The notes below the pieces were generated by a model. The model searched no databases, had not been told where the DNA came from, and was given only the letters and a program-made list of their open reading frames with translations. DNA of 64,000 nt from a virus, in the IMG/VR virus record IMGVR_UViG_3300025520_000001, positions 64,001 through 128,000 of that record, one strand, 5' to 3'. Both the position numbers and the translations under genes were made by a program. Position 1 is the first letter of the stretch, and each line of letters starts with the position of its first letter. Shown here one piece after another: positions 4,722-12,678 of this stretch.

Positions 4722-6215
4722 ATGCCACAAGCTGTAAGTAGGAGACAATGGCGCATGCTTCAGGCAGTCCTTCACGGTCACTCTGACGGTGGTTCGCGAG
4801 GCCGACCGCCAAAGTCTATTGCTGCTAAGTACACTGCTCCTGACAAAGAAGCCCCTGAGTCTAAGGACAATGATCGCGGTGGTAGTTGGACTGACGAACA
4901 TCACAAGCGCCACGCCAAGAAAGAAAAAGAGAAGAGCAAGAAGGATTTGCATAAGTCATTTGAAGAGTTCTACAAGAACCGCAATCACTTTGCTGCCACT
5001 CTAGTCGTAGACAATATGGGTAAGGTTCTTCTTGGTACTCACTGTAAGGGTGGACTTGCTTTTCCCGGGGGACACGTAGAACCCAATGAATCTGCAGAAA
5101 ATGCGGCACTCCGAGAGATGCACGAAGAGTGTGGAGCCGTTGGACGCATAACAGACAAGATTTGGTCTGGAACTTGCGAGGGTAATCAGGGAGTTGTGTT
5201 CTTGGCCGAGATTGCCTCAGGTACCCCTAAGAATACAGACGAGATTAAGACCTGGAAGTGGTACGAAATGGACCAGATTCCGTGGGAAAAACTGCGCCAA
5301 TGCTGCAACGCTCCTCTGAAGGATTTTATCCAGACTCGCTTTGGCAAGTCCTTAAAGGGCATGGTTGCGCTAGAACAGCTTGAGAAGAACATCATTCGGC
5401 AGCGCGGATCAGCGGTCCTCGAAATCACTCATGGAGATGCTCTAAAGCTTATTGGCACCGGTCTATTCCGCCATCTCAAGAAGATGGTTGATGGAATGAC
5501 CGATGAATCGTTCAAGGAAATTGACTTCGATACAAATAAGGTGAGTATTCGTAAGCACATGAATGACGTTTACTCTGGTCGAGTTTCTGATGGTCACAAG
5601 GTAATCTATCAGTGGACCAATAAGTCACTTCCTGAGGTTACTGCGGCCTTGATGTCACTTTTCGAGTGGTATTTGCCCGAAGATGCAGATGTACTAGACA
5701 TGGTCTCAGACAAGAACCTTTCAGATGATGCCATTCACGGCGGTTTGAGTCATTTAGTTGATAATTATAAGCGTCACAATCTCGGAGAGATTTACCAGGA
5801 GATGGAGACGATTAGAGAGCAGATGCGAAATGGTGTAGCTATTGACCTTCAGCAAGCTGAAGCCAAGATTCTTAAGCTCTTTGATCGTCTTGAAGAGACT
5901 ACTCATGAGCTTGCTGAAAAGCACAACAAGCTTGCTGAAGCAATCGGTAAGGATATTGACGAGTTAGAAGCCAAGCTACGTGAGTTACAGACTAAGCTAG
6001 ATGAGCCACGCAAGGCCAAGACAGTAGAAGCGTTCTCTGCTCATCCTGCTGATAGTAATAAAGTTCATGACAAGTTGTATTCATACCTTACAAAGCCGCG
6101 AGTTGAGATTTCACCCAATGGGAGAATTGTTATTTCATTTGGGGACGATTGGGAAGACATGGAACGCAGTAACTTTCTTGAAGATATTAGAGCACGAGTT
6201 ATCGCAAGAAAGTAA
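4722..6215 (+). CDS. Nudix-domain protein in the virion gene cluster, 497 aa
   Basis: Residues 1-85 are basic and polar (SRRQWRMLQAVLHG, then GRPPKSIAAKY). I recall similar N termini in other large-phage structural proteins, but could not check. Residues 88-205 form a Nudix domain with a complete box: G117, E123, R131-E132, E135-E136, G138, matching Gx5Ex7REUxEExGU, so hydrolysis of a nucleoside diphosphate-linked compound is expected. A second region and a coiled coil (about residues 355-420) precede a short C-terminal domain. Substrate unknown. The neighbours suggest it is packaged or assembly-associated; a stand-alone metabolic enzyme is the alternative. Confidence 0.75.
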   Translation: MPQAVSRRQWRMLQAVLHGHSDGGSRGRPPKSIAAKYTAPDKEAPESKDNDRGGSWTDEHHKRHAKKEKEKSKKDLHKSFEEFYKNRNHFAATLVVDNMGKVLLGTHCKGGLAFPGGHVEPNESAENAALREMHEECGAVGRITDKIWSGTCEGNQGVVFLAEIASGTPKNTDEIKTWKWYEMDQIPWEKLRQCCNAPLKDFIQTRFGKSLKGMVALEQLEKNIIRQRGSAVLEITHGDALKLIGTGLFRHLKKMVDGMTDESFKEIDFDTNKVSIRKHMNDVYSGRVSDGHKVIYQWTNKSLPEVTAALMSLFEWYLPEDADVLDMVSDKNLSDDAIHGGLSHLVDNYKRHNLGEIYQEMETIREQMRNGVAIDLQQAEAKILKLFDRLEETTHELAEKHNKLAEAIGKDIDELEAKLRELQTKLDEPRKAKTVEAFSAHPADSNKVHDKLYSYLTKPRVEISPNGRIVISFGDDWEDMERSNFLEDIRARVIARK

Positions 6216-6241
6216 ACATATAGGCTGTTAGGAAAAATGGC

Positions 6242-6874
6242 ATGGTTAATATATTCTTTGAACTAGATGACCTGCGTCATTACTTGACAACTCGTGGCGT
6301 AGACAGTGATACAGTTGAAGCTATAGTAGATAGTGCACATAGAGAAATTGAAGCTACTGTTGAACTACACGGCGAAGAAGCTCTTCAGCAAGCAGTAGAA
6401 ATCGGTGCTCAGAAGGAATCAGCCGATTTCATCAATCGAGTTCAGTTTAACTCTTTTCATCACGAGATTATGACTAATAACGGGCAGCTTAACTTTGATG
6501 AGCCTCCTCGCCCAATGATGCCGTATCTCTTAAAGAACGCTAAGCCTATGAGAGATGGCAGCGGTGTTTACAAGGTGGTACCTGTCGGTAAGTCCGGCAC
6601 GAAACCGTCTTTTGCAAAAAACATTCAAGATGAGCAGCGTAGAATTTCAGCCGAACGGATTGAGAAGGCTAAAGCCCGGGCACGCAGCATTGCGCCCGCC
6701 GGGTCGCAAGCTTACAGAACAGTGACTAGTAAACAAGATCCTACTACCCAGTGGGTGCAGCCTGCAAAAGAGAAAGATTTCTCTGGAGAAGTCTCAGATA
6801 TCAACCAAAATTTACGGCTCACAATAAGTAACGCCATTAACGATATAATCGACTCCTACAAGGGAATGTACTAA
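6242..6874 (+). CDS. Probable neck or tail-completion protein, 210 aa
   Basis: ATG 6242 follows TTAGGA by about 8 nt. Helical N terminus (residues 5-60), then a segment with His and aromatic residues (NSFHHEIMTN), a Gly/Lys-rich middle including VVPVGKSG, and an amphipathic C-terminal helix. The gene abuts the next one directly (stop 6872-6874, ATG 6875). No family recognised; the role is inferred only from its place between connector-type genes and the sheath. Confidence 0.5.
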   Translation: MVNIFFELDDLRHYLTTRGVDSDTVEAIVDSAHREIEATVELHGEEALQQAVEIGAQKESADFINRVQFNSFHHEIMTNNGQLNFDEPPRPMMPYLLKNAKPMRDGSGVYKVVPVGKSGTKPSFAKNIQDEQRRISAERIEKAKARARSIAPAGSQAYRTVTSKQDPTTQWVQPAKEKDFSGEVSDINQNLRLTISNAINDIIDSYKGMY

Positions 6875-7522
6875 ATGTCATTCGTAATGCCAGAAGTTGT
6901 GATTAGACGAGTTATTGACGATAGCTTTCGTAAGCTACGGATGGATAAGGCTGCCTTCGTTGACATTTTTGCTGACCTTGCGAGAGATGAACTTGCCACC
7001 GAATACGGTGAAAACCACATTGAGCAGATCTGGACCTGGTTCACCACAACCAAAATTCCTGTAATTCAGAGTTGGTCCTTTAACGTCCAAAAAGTCCCCT
7101 GTATTTCAGTTCACTTAGCTAATGAACAGGAAGATGAGCAGAAGGCCGCCATGAATGACTTCGGTGGCGACTTTGATAACACGTACAATACAGGTACAGC
7201 AGCTTTTTCGGTAATGCTCGATATTGGTTGTCACGCTAATAAAGGTGGAGACCATGTACTATGGCTTTACTATATTTTGGCCTACACGCTCTTTAAGTAT
7301 AAGCCTGTACTAACTCGACTTGGGTTGCAACTAGGTACTTTTAGTGCTTCTGATTACAGTAAAGACGCAGAGAAGGTTGGCAACAATATCTGGACCCGCT
7401 GGGTTCGTTATCGCTGCATAACGCAAAGCGATTGGAGCGCAGAAGCTCTCTCTGAGTCTGAACTTAATGTTAATGTTACAATGGGTAGAATAGGTGATAC
7501 TGAAGGAGATTTCGATGTCTAA
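6875..7522 (+). CDS. Probable tail terminator/completion protein, 215 aa
   Basis: Starts directly after the previous stop. Aromatic, mixed alpha/beta protein with a central segment AAFSVMLDIGCHANKGGD and a region typical of proteins that handle multiple tail subunits (LWLYYILAYTLFKYK). Its size and its position just upstream of the sheath fit tail terminator or sheath-terminator proteins of contractile-tailed phages. This is positional inference; sequence identity is too low for me to name a family. Confidence 0.45.
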   Translation: MSFVMPEVVIRRVIDDSFRKLRMDKAAFVDIFADLARDELATEYGENHIEQIWTWFTTTKIPVIQSWSFNVQKVPCISVHLANEQEDEQKAAMNDFGGDFDNTYNTGTAAFSVMLDIGCHANKGGDHVLWLYYILAYTLFKYKPVLTRLGLQLGTFSASDYSKDAEKVGNNIWTRWVRYRCITQSDWSAEALSESELNVNVTMGRIGDTEGDFDV

Positions 7523-7733
7523 ACTGAAGAAGAGCACGCAGGCCGTACAGATTGAGGAGAATATAATTCCAACAGTGGCCTTTAATGTTTGGTTTGCTAT
7601 GCGTGAAAAGCGAATTCCTGCAAGGCATTTACGTGAGATTATCTGGGCTGACTTTAAAGGTCAGGGGCTCTCTAACAATGAGACTATTGCTGCCTTTGAT
7701 GCGGCATTAGTGCGATACGGCGTCAAATTCTAA
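7515..7733 (+). CDS. Small conserved-looking tail-region protein, 72 aa
   Basis: ATG 7515 with GAAGGAG 6 nt upstream; it overlaps the previous gene by 8 nt, implying coupled translation. Mostly helical (FNVWFAMREKRIPARHLREIIW, split here by a turn after KRIPA) with no Cys or membrane segment. Function unknown. Confidence 0.6.
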   Translation: MSKLKKSTQAVQIEENIIPTVAFNVWFAMREKRIPARHLREIIWADFKGQGLSNNETIAAFDAALVRYGVKF

Positions 7734-7746
7734 ACCTCAATAAGCC

Positions 7747-7887
7747 ATAATTACAGTTGCACCCAGTACATATTTTGAGTTAATCTGCAAAACTCAACCA
7801 AGTGTCGATGTTATAATCAAAATCGAAGGATATAGTGGTGTATATCCGCAGATTTTTAACAAGTCTTACAAAGAAGATTTGGTATAA
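7747..7887 (+). other. Protein-like open frame without a canonical start
   Basis: Between an in-frame stop at 7741 and TAA at 7885-7887 a 46-codon frame reads like a folded beta-rich peptide (STYFELICK, DVIIKIEGYSGVYPQIF). The only possible early starts are ATA 7747 or ATT 7750; there is no ATG, GTG or early TTG. Its stop overlaps the TATAAT box of the sheath promoter. It may be a real gene with a rare start, a decayed gene or chance; a stop-free run of this length has roughly a 1 in 10 chance of arising at random. Confidence 0.25.
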
Positions 7888-7888
7888 T
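7883..7888 (+). promoter_or_regulatory. -10 box of the tail sheath gene
   Basis: TATAAT 25 nt before ATG 7914. The short leader contains TTAGGAGA as a strong ribosome site, fitting high-level expression of the sheath protein. Confidence 0.55.
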
Positions 7889-7913
7889 TGGGTGTTTTAA
7901 CTTAGGAGAACTT

Positions 7914-10130
7914 ATGGCTATTTCAGTTTCATTCAACGGCTCAACAATTTATAAGCCGGGTTCATATTCAAAGCGTCAGATTGACCTCGGCGGAGGTTTT
8001 CCTCTTAGTCCTACTGGACTAATTGCCCTTTTTGGAGAGGCAACCGCTGGGACGCCAGGCGCCGATGTACCCAACATTGCTAACAATGTTTTCACTCCGG
8101 ATCAGCTGCCTACAATCAAGCAGATCTATCGTAGTGGCCCTCTCGTAGACGCTTGTAACTTCCTGTTCGCTCCTGGTGCTGATGGTGCAATTCCGTCTGG
8201 CGCTCAGGCTATCTACATCTACAAGACCAACGCGTCGACTTTGGCATCGCTTGCACTAGCCAACTCTTGGGGTTCAGTCGAAGCTCGCGAGTTCGGTGCT
8301 GGCGGTAACCGTCTTACCTTAACGAATGCTCTTGTGCCTGCAACTTCAGCATCAACGGCATCGAGTGCAACGTTTGATCTCACAGGTGGTGCTCTCGATA
8401 CTAAGACTTTAACTCTTCATGTTCAGGGCACTGGAACTGTAAACACATTCACTGTTCCTGCTTCAACTACTACTCGTGCACTTCTCACGACAGCATTAGC
8501 TGCAGGCGGCAACTGGTCCGGCGGCGTTCCTTCTGGTCTCACTTTCACTGTTGGAGGTGCAAGCGATGCGGCGGCCACGTTAACAATCGCTCGCGTTGCA
8601 ACTAGCAATCCTCATCGTGAAGGATACGGTCGCAACTTCCAAATCACCGCTGGTTCCGCGACCGGTGTTGGTTCTGGTACATTCAAGATTGCTACTGGCC
8701 TAGTGGTTGCTAGCTCAGAAGATATGGCGCTTCTTACAGTACAGAACACTCGCGATCTTGTTACTGAAACCGCGACAGTTGGCGGAAACGTCGTATTAAA
8801 GGTTGGTCGTCTCAACGGTACTTCTCCGCAGGTCATTATCGATGCAACGACAATCAGACTAATGAACAACGCGGTTGCTGAGTATACTCTCAACAAGACC
8901 GACTTTGATACAGTTCAGCAGGTTGCTGACTTCATTAGTGCCAGCACTGGCGGCAATTGGATGGCGACCGTCGGTAGTGTGCTCTTTGGTCAGCTTGGCC
9001 CGGATGTTCTTGATCGTGTAACAGTTGGTGCTTGGACATCTGTATTAGATGCAAGCAATCTTCCTGCTCAGATTAAGAAGGATGCAAGCGAGGTAGCGGA
9101 CTTCTTCGAAGCTTCAAGCAACGTTGAATTAGAGGTTGGTGCAAACTCGTACTGTGGTTTGCCTGAAGCGCTTTCGGCTACATACCTCGCGGGTGGCGCT
9201 GTTGGTGCAACCAGCACATCGTCAATCGTTGATGCTCTTACGGCTTTCCAGAAAGTGCGTGTTAATGCGGTTGTTCCGTTGTTCTCGCGTGATGCAACTG
9301 ATGACAAGGCAGATCTACTCACGGATACTGCGTCAAACTATACGTTGGCGGGTATCCACCAGGCTGTCAAGACTCATTGCAGCTTAATGCGTACTACTAA
9401 GGCTCGCAGTGAGCGTCAGGGTTACTTGTCAATTAAGGACACTTATGTCGCTTGCAAGGAAGCGGCGCAGACGCTTGCTGATGCTAGCATGCAGTTGCTG
9501 ATTCAGGATATTAAGCAGAATGACAGCGCTGGCGTAATCAAGTGGTTCCAGCCTTGGGCATTGGCTTGCTTGCTTGCAGGCGCTCGCGGTGGTTCTCCTG
9601 TCGGTCTCCCAATGACCAACAAGTACTTGAACTGCTCTGGTATCCGTCAGACTGCTCAGGCGATGAGCGTTGATGACGCAGACATCGTTGAGGATTTTGA
9701 TCCTGATACACAGTATGAAGATGCGATCCGCAACGGCCTCACGTTCCTAGAACACCCGCAGAACGGCGGCTACCGTGTTGTGGTTGACAATACCACCTAC
9801 GGTCGGGATGGCAACTGGGTATACAACCGCGCTCACGTTCTCTACGCAGCTGATATCCTTGAGTACGATTTCCGTACTCAGCTTCAGAATATCTACGTCG
9901 GCGTGAAGAACACGGTATCGGCAGCTGAAGTAGCTGGCACCTGCGACTCGATCCTAGCAACGTACCTCGCTCAGGGCATCACAGTATCAACGCCTGACGC
10001 CAAGCAAGGTTACAAGCAGTTGTCAGTTCAGATCGTGGGCAACACGATTAATGTGAATGTCACTGCGAAGCTCGTTGAAGGCGTTGACTTCGTGCTCTCG
10101 ACGATCAACTTGCAGCGCGTTCAGTCGTAA
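7914..10130 (+). CDS. Tail sheath protein, 738 aa
   Basis: Forms the contractile outer tube of the tail. The N terminus (MAISVSFNGSTIYKPG, then GLIALFGEAT) and the C-terminal domain (RAHVLYAADILEYDFR, then QLSVQIVGNTINVNV) are typical of phage sheath proteins. At 738 residues it is longer than most. The extra length is a Thr/Ala/Gly-rich inserted domain at about residues 140-330 that probably sits on the outer surface. A strong terminator follows at 10158, so it is likely a single-gene unit. Confidence 0.85.
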   Translation: MAISVSFNGSTIYKPGSYSKRQIDLGGGFPLSPTGLIALFGEATAGTPGADVPNIANNVFTPDQLPTIKQIYRSGPLVDACNFLFAPGADGAIPSGAQAIYIYKTNASTLASLALANSWGSVEAREFGAGGNRLTLTNALVPATSASTASSATFDLTGGALDTKTLTLHVQGTGTVNTFTVPASTTTRALLTTALAAGGNWSGGVPSGLTFTVGGASDAAATLTIARVATSNPHREGYGRNFQITAGSATGVGSGTFKIATGLVVASSEDMALLTVQNTRDLVTETATVGGNVVLKVGRLNGTSPQVIIDATTIRLMNNAVAEYTLNKTDFDTVQQVADFISASTGGNWMATVGSVLFGQLGPDVLDRVTVGAWTSVLDASNLPAQIKKDASEVADFFEASSNVELEVGANSYCGLPEALSATYLAGGAVGATSTSSIVDALTAFQKVRVNAVVPLFSRDATDDKADLLTDTASNYTLAGIHQAVKTHCSLMRTTKARSERQGYLSIKDTYVACKEAAQTLADASMQLLIQDIKQNDSAGVIKWFQPWALACLLAGARGGSPVGLPMTNKYLNCSGIRQTAQAMSVDDADIVEDFDPDTQYEDAIRNGLTFLEHPQNGGYRVVVDNTTYGRDGNWVYNRAHVLYAADILEYDFRTQLQNIYVGVKNTVSAAEVAGTCDSILATYLAQGITVSTPDAKQGYKQLSVQIVGNTINVNVTAKLVEGVDFVLSTINLQRVQS

Positions 10131-10157
10131 TTCTAATAAATAGAATGAAGAACAGAG

Positions 10158-10183
10158 ACCCCGCTGGAAACAGCGGGGTTTTT
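10158..10183 (+). terminator. Intrinsic terminator after the sheath gene
   Basis: CCCCGCTG (10159-10166) pairs with CAGCGGGG (10171-10178) around a GAAA loop, followed by a run of T. An A-T pair extends the stem. The next promoter's TATAAT begins 2 nt later. Confidence 0.9.
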
Positions 10184-10184
10184 G

Positions 10185-10190
10185 TATAAT
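10185..10190 (+). promoter_or_regulatory. Leaderless-type -10 box
   Basis: TATAAT, then TTGTAC, then ATG 10197: 6-nt spacing. The -35 position falls inside the terminator stem and has no consensus. Confidence 0.65.
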
Positions 10191-10196
10191 TTGTAC

Positions 10197-10523
10197 ATGG
10201 GAATCGTCAAAGCTAAAGTATGGATATCTGCGCCTGTATCTGTAGGTGTAGAATACTCTTTTGCTGTAGAGATTGAGTCGCCCGTGGCTATGCCAATAAA
10301 GACTTATCGAATAACTCTGTATGAGGTTTTATCGCGAACCTATTCTAAGGTCGAATCTACTAAAGTAATATTAAACATACTAGCCGAAAGAGTACTCAAC
10401 GACTATAATGCGTGTATCGAAGACTCTCCGATTTTAGATATGTTTGAACATCCTGATAGATATGAAAAATGTTCATCGATTCAGTTCGAAAGAACGTTTG
10501 CTACTCTAGAACACACCTTCTAA
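10197..10523 (+). CDS. Small tail-region protein, 108 aa, leaderless
   Basis: ATG 10197 is chosen because it is 6 nt after the -10 box; the frame extends upstream only by an unsuitable TTG inside the promoter. Beta-rich N-terminal half (VWISAPVSVGVEYSFAVEIE), helical middle (VILNILAERVLNDYN) and a Glu/Phe-rich end. It sits between sheath and tube genes as its own transcription unit. Function unknown; a minor tail or chaperone role is possible. Confidence 0.6.
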   Translation: MGIVKAKVWISAPVSVGVEYSFAVEIESPVAMPIKTYRITLYEVLSRTYSKVESTKVILNILAERVLNDYNACIEDSPILDMFEHPDRYEKCSSIQFERTFATLEHTF

Positions 10524-10525
10524 GT

Positions 10526-10597
10526 CAGGGATGAGAATCTTGCAATCTCAACCTCTCGCTCCCAAAGCGAGCGCTCTTCTTTTGGAGCTAATCCCTG
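10526..10597 (+). ncRNA. Predicted cloverleaf-like RNA structure between tail genes
   Basis: CAGGGAT (10526-10532) pairs with ATCCCTG (10591-10597), closing a 72-nt element. Inside are three hairpins: GAGA/TCTC (10533-10549), CTCGC/GCGAG (10555-10571, 7-nt loop) and GCTC/GAGC (10573-10588). The layout mimics a tRNA, but there is no GG in the D-loop position, no TTCRA T-loop and C rather than U before the would-be anticodon CCA, so it is not a normal tRNA. The central hairpin with the T-rich tract after it may act as the terminator of the upstream gene. Confidence 0.35.
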
Positions 10598-10669
10598 GTG
10601 ATCCATTATACTCGTGTACCTGTTGGGCAAAAGCGTGTTACTATGTTAAAGTAGTCAAATTCAAGGTAC

Positions 10670-10691
10670 GCCAGAACCGAACTGGCAGGAG
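10670..10691 (+). promoter_or_regulatory. Leader hairpin abutting the tube-gene ribosome site
   Basis: GCCAG (10670-10674) pairs with CTGGC (10682-10686), and AGGAG (10687-10691) follows at once, 6 nt before ATG 10698. Such a hairpin can keep the ribosome site open or stabilise the 5' end of an abundant mRNA. I see no clear -10 box just upstream. Confidence 0.35.
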
Positions 10692-10697
10692 AATACA

Positions 10698-11255
10698 ATG
10701 GCAGGCAAGATCCCTTCTTTCGTAACGGGTGCTACAGCAAAAATTAAGGCGGGCGGCAGAACGTTCGCGTATGCGCAGGATGTTTCGTATCGTGTTGCAG
10801 TCGACACTATCCCAGTTGAGACGATGGGGCGATATGAGGCTGTCACCAATGAACCGGTAAACTACTCTGTTGCCGGCGAATTGTCGATCGTTCGCTATAC
10901 CAGAGTAGCACAACAGAATGGTTTGCAGGGCGCTAGCTCGGGCGGTAACGGCCTTGGCAATGTTACTTGGGCTGGTCAGTCAGGTCCTGGTGCTATTGGT
11001 TCGGCACACTTCGATCCTAGCAACCTCATTGTATCTCAGACTTGGGATCTTGAGGTCTTCCAGAAGATCAACGCGGGTTATAACGCGGGTCCGGATGACG
11101 TCTCACTGATGAAGATCACTGATTGTCGCTTCAACAACAAGTCAGCAGGTCTTAACAAGCGCGGTATTCTCGTAGAGCGTATGTCTTTCGTTGGTATCCT
11201 CGCAAGCGACGATAGCTTCACGGCCGGTAACTCAGGTAACAACGACCTAGAGTAA
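10698..11255 (+). CDS. Tail tube protein (paralogue 1), 185 aa
   Basis: Forms the inner tail tube. The fold-defining N terminus reads FVTGATAKIKAGGRTFAYAQDVSY, shared (here split: FVTGATAKIKAGG, then RTFAYAQDVSY) with the next gene, whose start reads FVTGANAKIRLNG. The C-terminal strand region ERMSFVGILASDD is also matched (ERFSFVALYVDGD). It is the shortest of three adjacent relatives and the most tube-like in size; it has its own leader and a strong terminator, fitting a major structural protein. Confidence 0.75.
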   Translation: MAGKIPSFVTGATAKIKAGGRTFAYAQDVSYRVAVDTIPVETMGRYEAVTNEPVNYSVAGELSIVRYTRVAQQNGLQGASSGGNGLGNVTWAGQSGPGAIGSAHFDPSNLIVSQTWDLEVFQKINAGYNAGPDDVSLMKITDCRFNNKSAGLNKRGILVERMSFVGILASDDSFTAGNSGNNDLE

Positions 11256-11275
11256 AATGTAGTTGTTCGAGATGG

Positions 11276-11309
11276 AAAGGGGAGCTAGCAATAGCTCCCC
11301 TTTTTCTTT
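11276..11309 (+). terminator. Intrinsic terminator after tube gene 1
   Basis: GGGGAGCTA (11279-11287) pairs with TAGCTCCCC (11292-11300) around GCAA, followed by TTTTTCTTT. The A-T-rich base extends the stem. It separates the first tube gene from the second. Confidence 0.9.
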
Positions 11310-11323
11310 AAGTGATTGCGGCC

Positions 11324-11329
11324 TATAAT
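11324..11329 (+). promoter_or_regulatory. Leaderless-type -10 box of tube paralogue 2
   Basis: TATAAT, then AGTGTT, then ATG 11336: 6-nt spacing. It lies 15 nt after a terminator and has no -35 consensus. Confidence 0.65.
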
Positions 11330-11335
11330 AGTGTT

Positions 11336-12016
11336 ATGGCCGGAATTAAACCCACTTTTGTTACTGGAGCTAATGCCAAAATTCGTCTGAATGGCAAAAC
11401 GCTCGCTTTTTGTCAGGATTTTAGTTGTTCAATTCAAGTTGTGACTCGAGTTCCGAAGGTGTTAGGCAAGTATGAAGGCGATTCGATTGAGCCTATGGCA
11501 TATGCTGTTTCTGGCTCTTTCACGGTAATTCGATATGCTAAGGGCATCAGAAAAGCTCTTGGCGATGGTGCATATCCTCAAGGTCTGGCAGAGAACGACG
11601 CCGGCAACGGCGTCGGCAATTGGGGCACTCAGTGGGGTGGATCTTTCGGCGACTTCTTGTCGCGCAATGGTATTGGCAATGACGGTCGCGCGCACGAGGC
11701 ATTAGACCCAAGTAAGTTTGGAACCGGAACCACATTCGACATTCAGGTTTATCAGAAGGTTCCTAAGAGCGCAGGAACACCACAAGGTAGTGTTCTTCGC
11801 GATATTACAGATGCACTAACCGGCGATAATCCTTTTGCCAATACTCCTGGCGATACCACTGCAGTAGACTATTTGGGTGTTTTGAACATCAAGAAAGCTC
11901 GCATTACACAAGCAGATTTTAGTCTCAGCAAGCGCGGCGCAGCTATTGAGCGATTTTCCTTTGTTGCATTGTATGTTGATGGTGATGGATTCGTTGCCAA
12001 TGCGAGTGGAACCTAA
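11336..12016 (+). CDS. Tail tube-like protein (paralogue 2), 226 aa, leaderless
   Basis: Homologous to the preceding tube gene along its N terminus (FVTGANAKIRLNGKTLAFCQD) broken here as FVTGANAKIR and KTLAFCQD, in the central strand region (AVSGSFTVIRY against SVAGELSIVRY) and near the C terminus. It is about 40 residues longer, with Gly/Asn-rich inserts around residues 85-120 and 150-180. Separate promoter and insertions suggest a minor tube-related protein, for example one joining tube to baseplate hub or to terminator. The stop overlaps the next ATG by 1 nt. Confidence 0.65.
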   Translation: MAGIKPTFVTGANAKIRLNGKTLAFCQDFSCSIQVVTRVPKVLGKYEGDSIEPMAYAVSGSFTVIRYAKGIRKALGDGAYPQGLAENDAGNGVGNWGTQWGGSFGDFLSRNGIGNDGRAHEALDPSKFGTGTTFDIQVYQKVPKSAGTPQGSVLRDITDALTGDNPFANTPGDTTAVDYLGVLNIKKARITQADFSLSKRGAAIERFSFVALYVDGDGFVANASGT

Positions 12017-12630
12017 TGCCAGCCGGATTTAACAACATACCAAACACTGATACACAGGTTGTCGAGAACTTACTAAGCGGCAATCTTGGCGGTATTTTCT
12101 CTACACGGGCTAGCGCTAAATATGTGAGCGGTGCGCGGTGTATTCTGCGCATCAACAGTAGACCAGTTGGTTTCGCATTTGGGGTCTCTTGGCGGATAGA
12201 TACTGAATACACGGAAATTGAAACAATCGACAATATTGAGCCCGAAGAACTAGCTCCTAAGAAAATTAAAGTATCTGGCTCTATTTCAGCCTTACATATT
12301 CCGGGTAGAGGTCCAGGTGCTCAACTCTGGCAAGGTGACTCCCTAAGCTTTCTATTTCACCAGTACATTACAATCGAAGTTCGAGATTCAGTTACTAATC
12401 AACTACTTTTCTTTGCTCCTAGAGCTGCCGTCATAAGTCGTCAGGAAGAGATTCGGGCCGATGACATGGCAAATATCTCCCTGAATTTCGTCGCGATCGG
12501 ATTCAAAGATGAGAAGCAGCCTGGTATCCCTACTGGCGCAGACACACTAAATAAACAGTCTCCTCATGGTGATATTCAGTCGGAAGCAACGAGCGCACAC
12601 GATCCTAGTTCTAGTCGGATACCTGGCTAA
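12016..12630 (+). CDS. Tail tube-like protein (paralogue 3), 204 aa
   Basis: Translationally coupled to paralogue 2 (TAATG). The similarity is weaker but covers the same core: YVSGARCILRINSRPVGFAF against FVTGATAKIKAGGRTFAYAQ, and KVSGSISALHIPG against the SxxGxxxIxRY strand. Extra N-terminal 35 residues and a Ser/Pro-rich C-terminal tail. Probably a minor tube-fold protein acting at one end of the tail; this is inference from paralogy. Confidence 0.55.
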   Translation: MPAGFNNIPNTDTQVVENLLSGNLGGIFSTRASAKYVSGARCILRINSRPVGFAFGVSWRIDTEYTEIETIDNIEPEELAPKKIKVSGSISALHIPGRGPGAQLWQGDSLSFLFHQYITIEVRDSVTNQLLFFAPRAAVISRQEEIRADDMANISLNFVAIGFKDEKQPGIPTGADTLNKQSPHGDIQSEATSAHDPSSSRIPG

Positions 12631-12678
12631 ATAACTATTTCATAAGTATAATGCCGTTAGCACACTTTCGGAGAACAT

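Noticed and set aside
10526-10597. tRNA-Trp gene
   Set aside because: The cloverleaf outline and CCA at the anticodon position are suggestive, but D-loop GG, T-loop TTCRA and U33 are all missing, so I list it only as a structured RNA.
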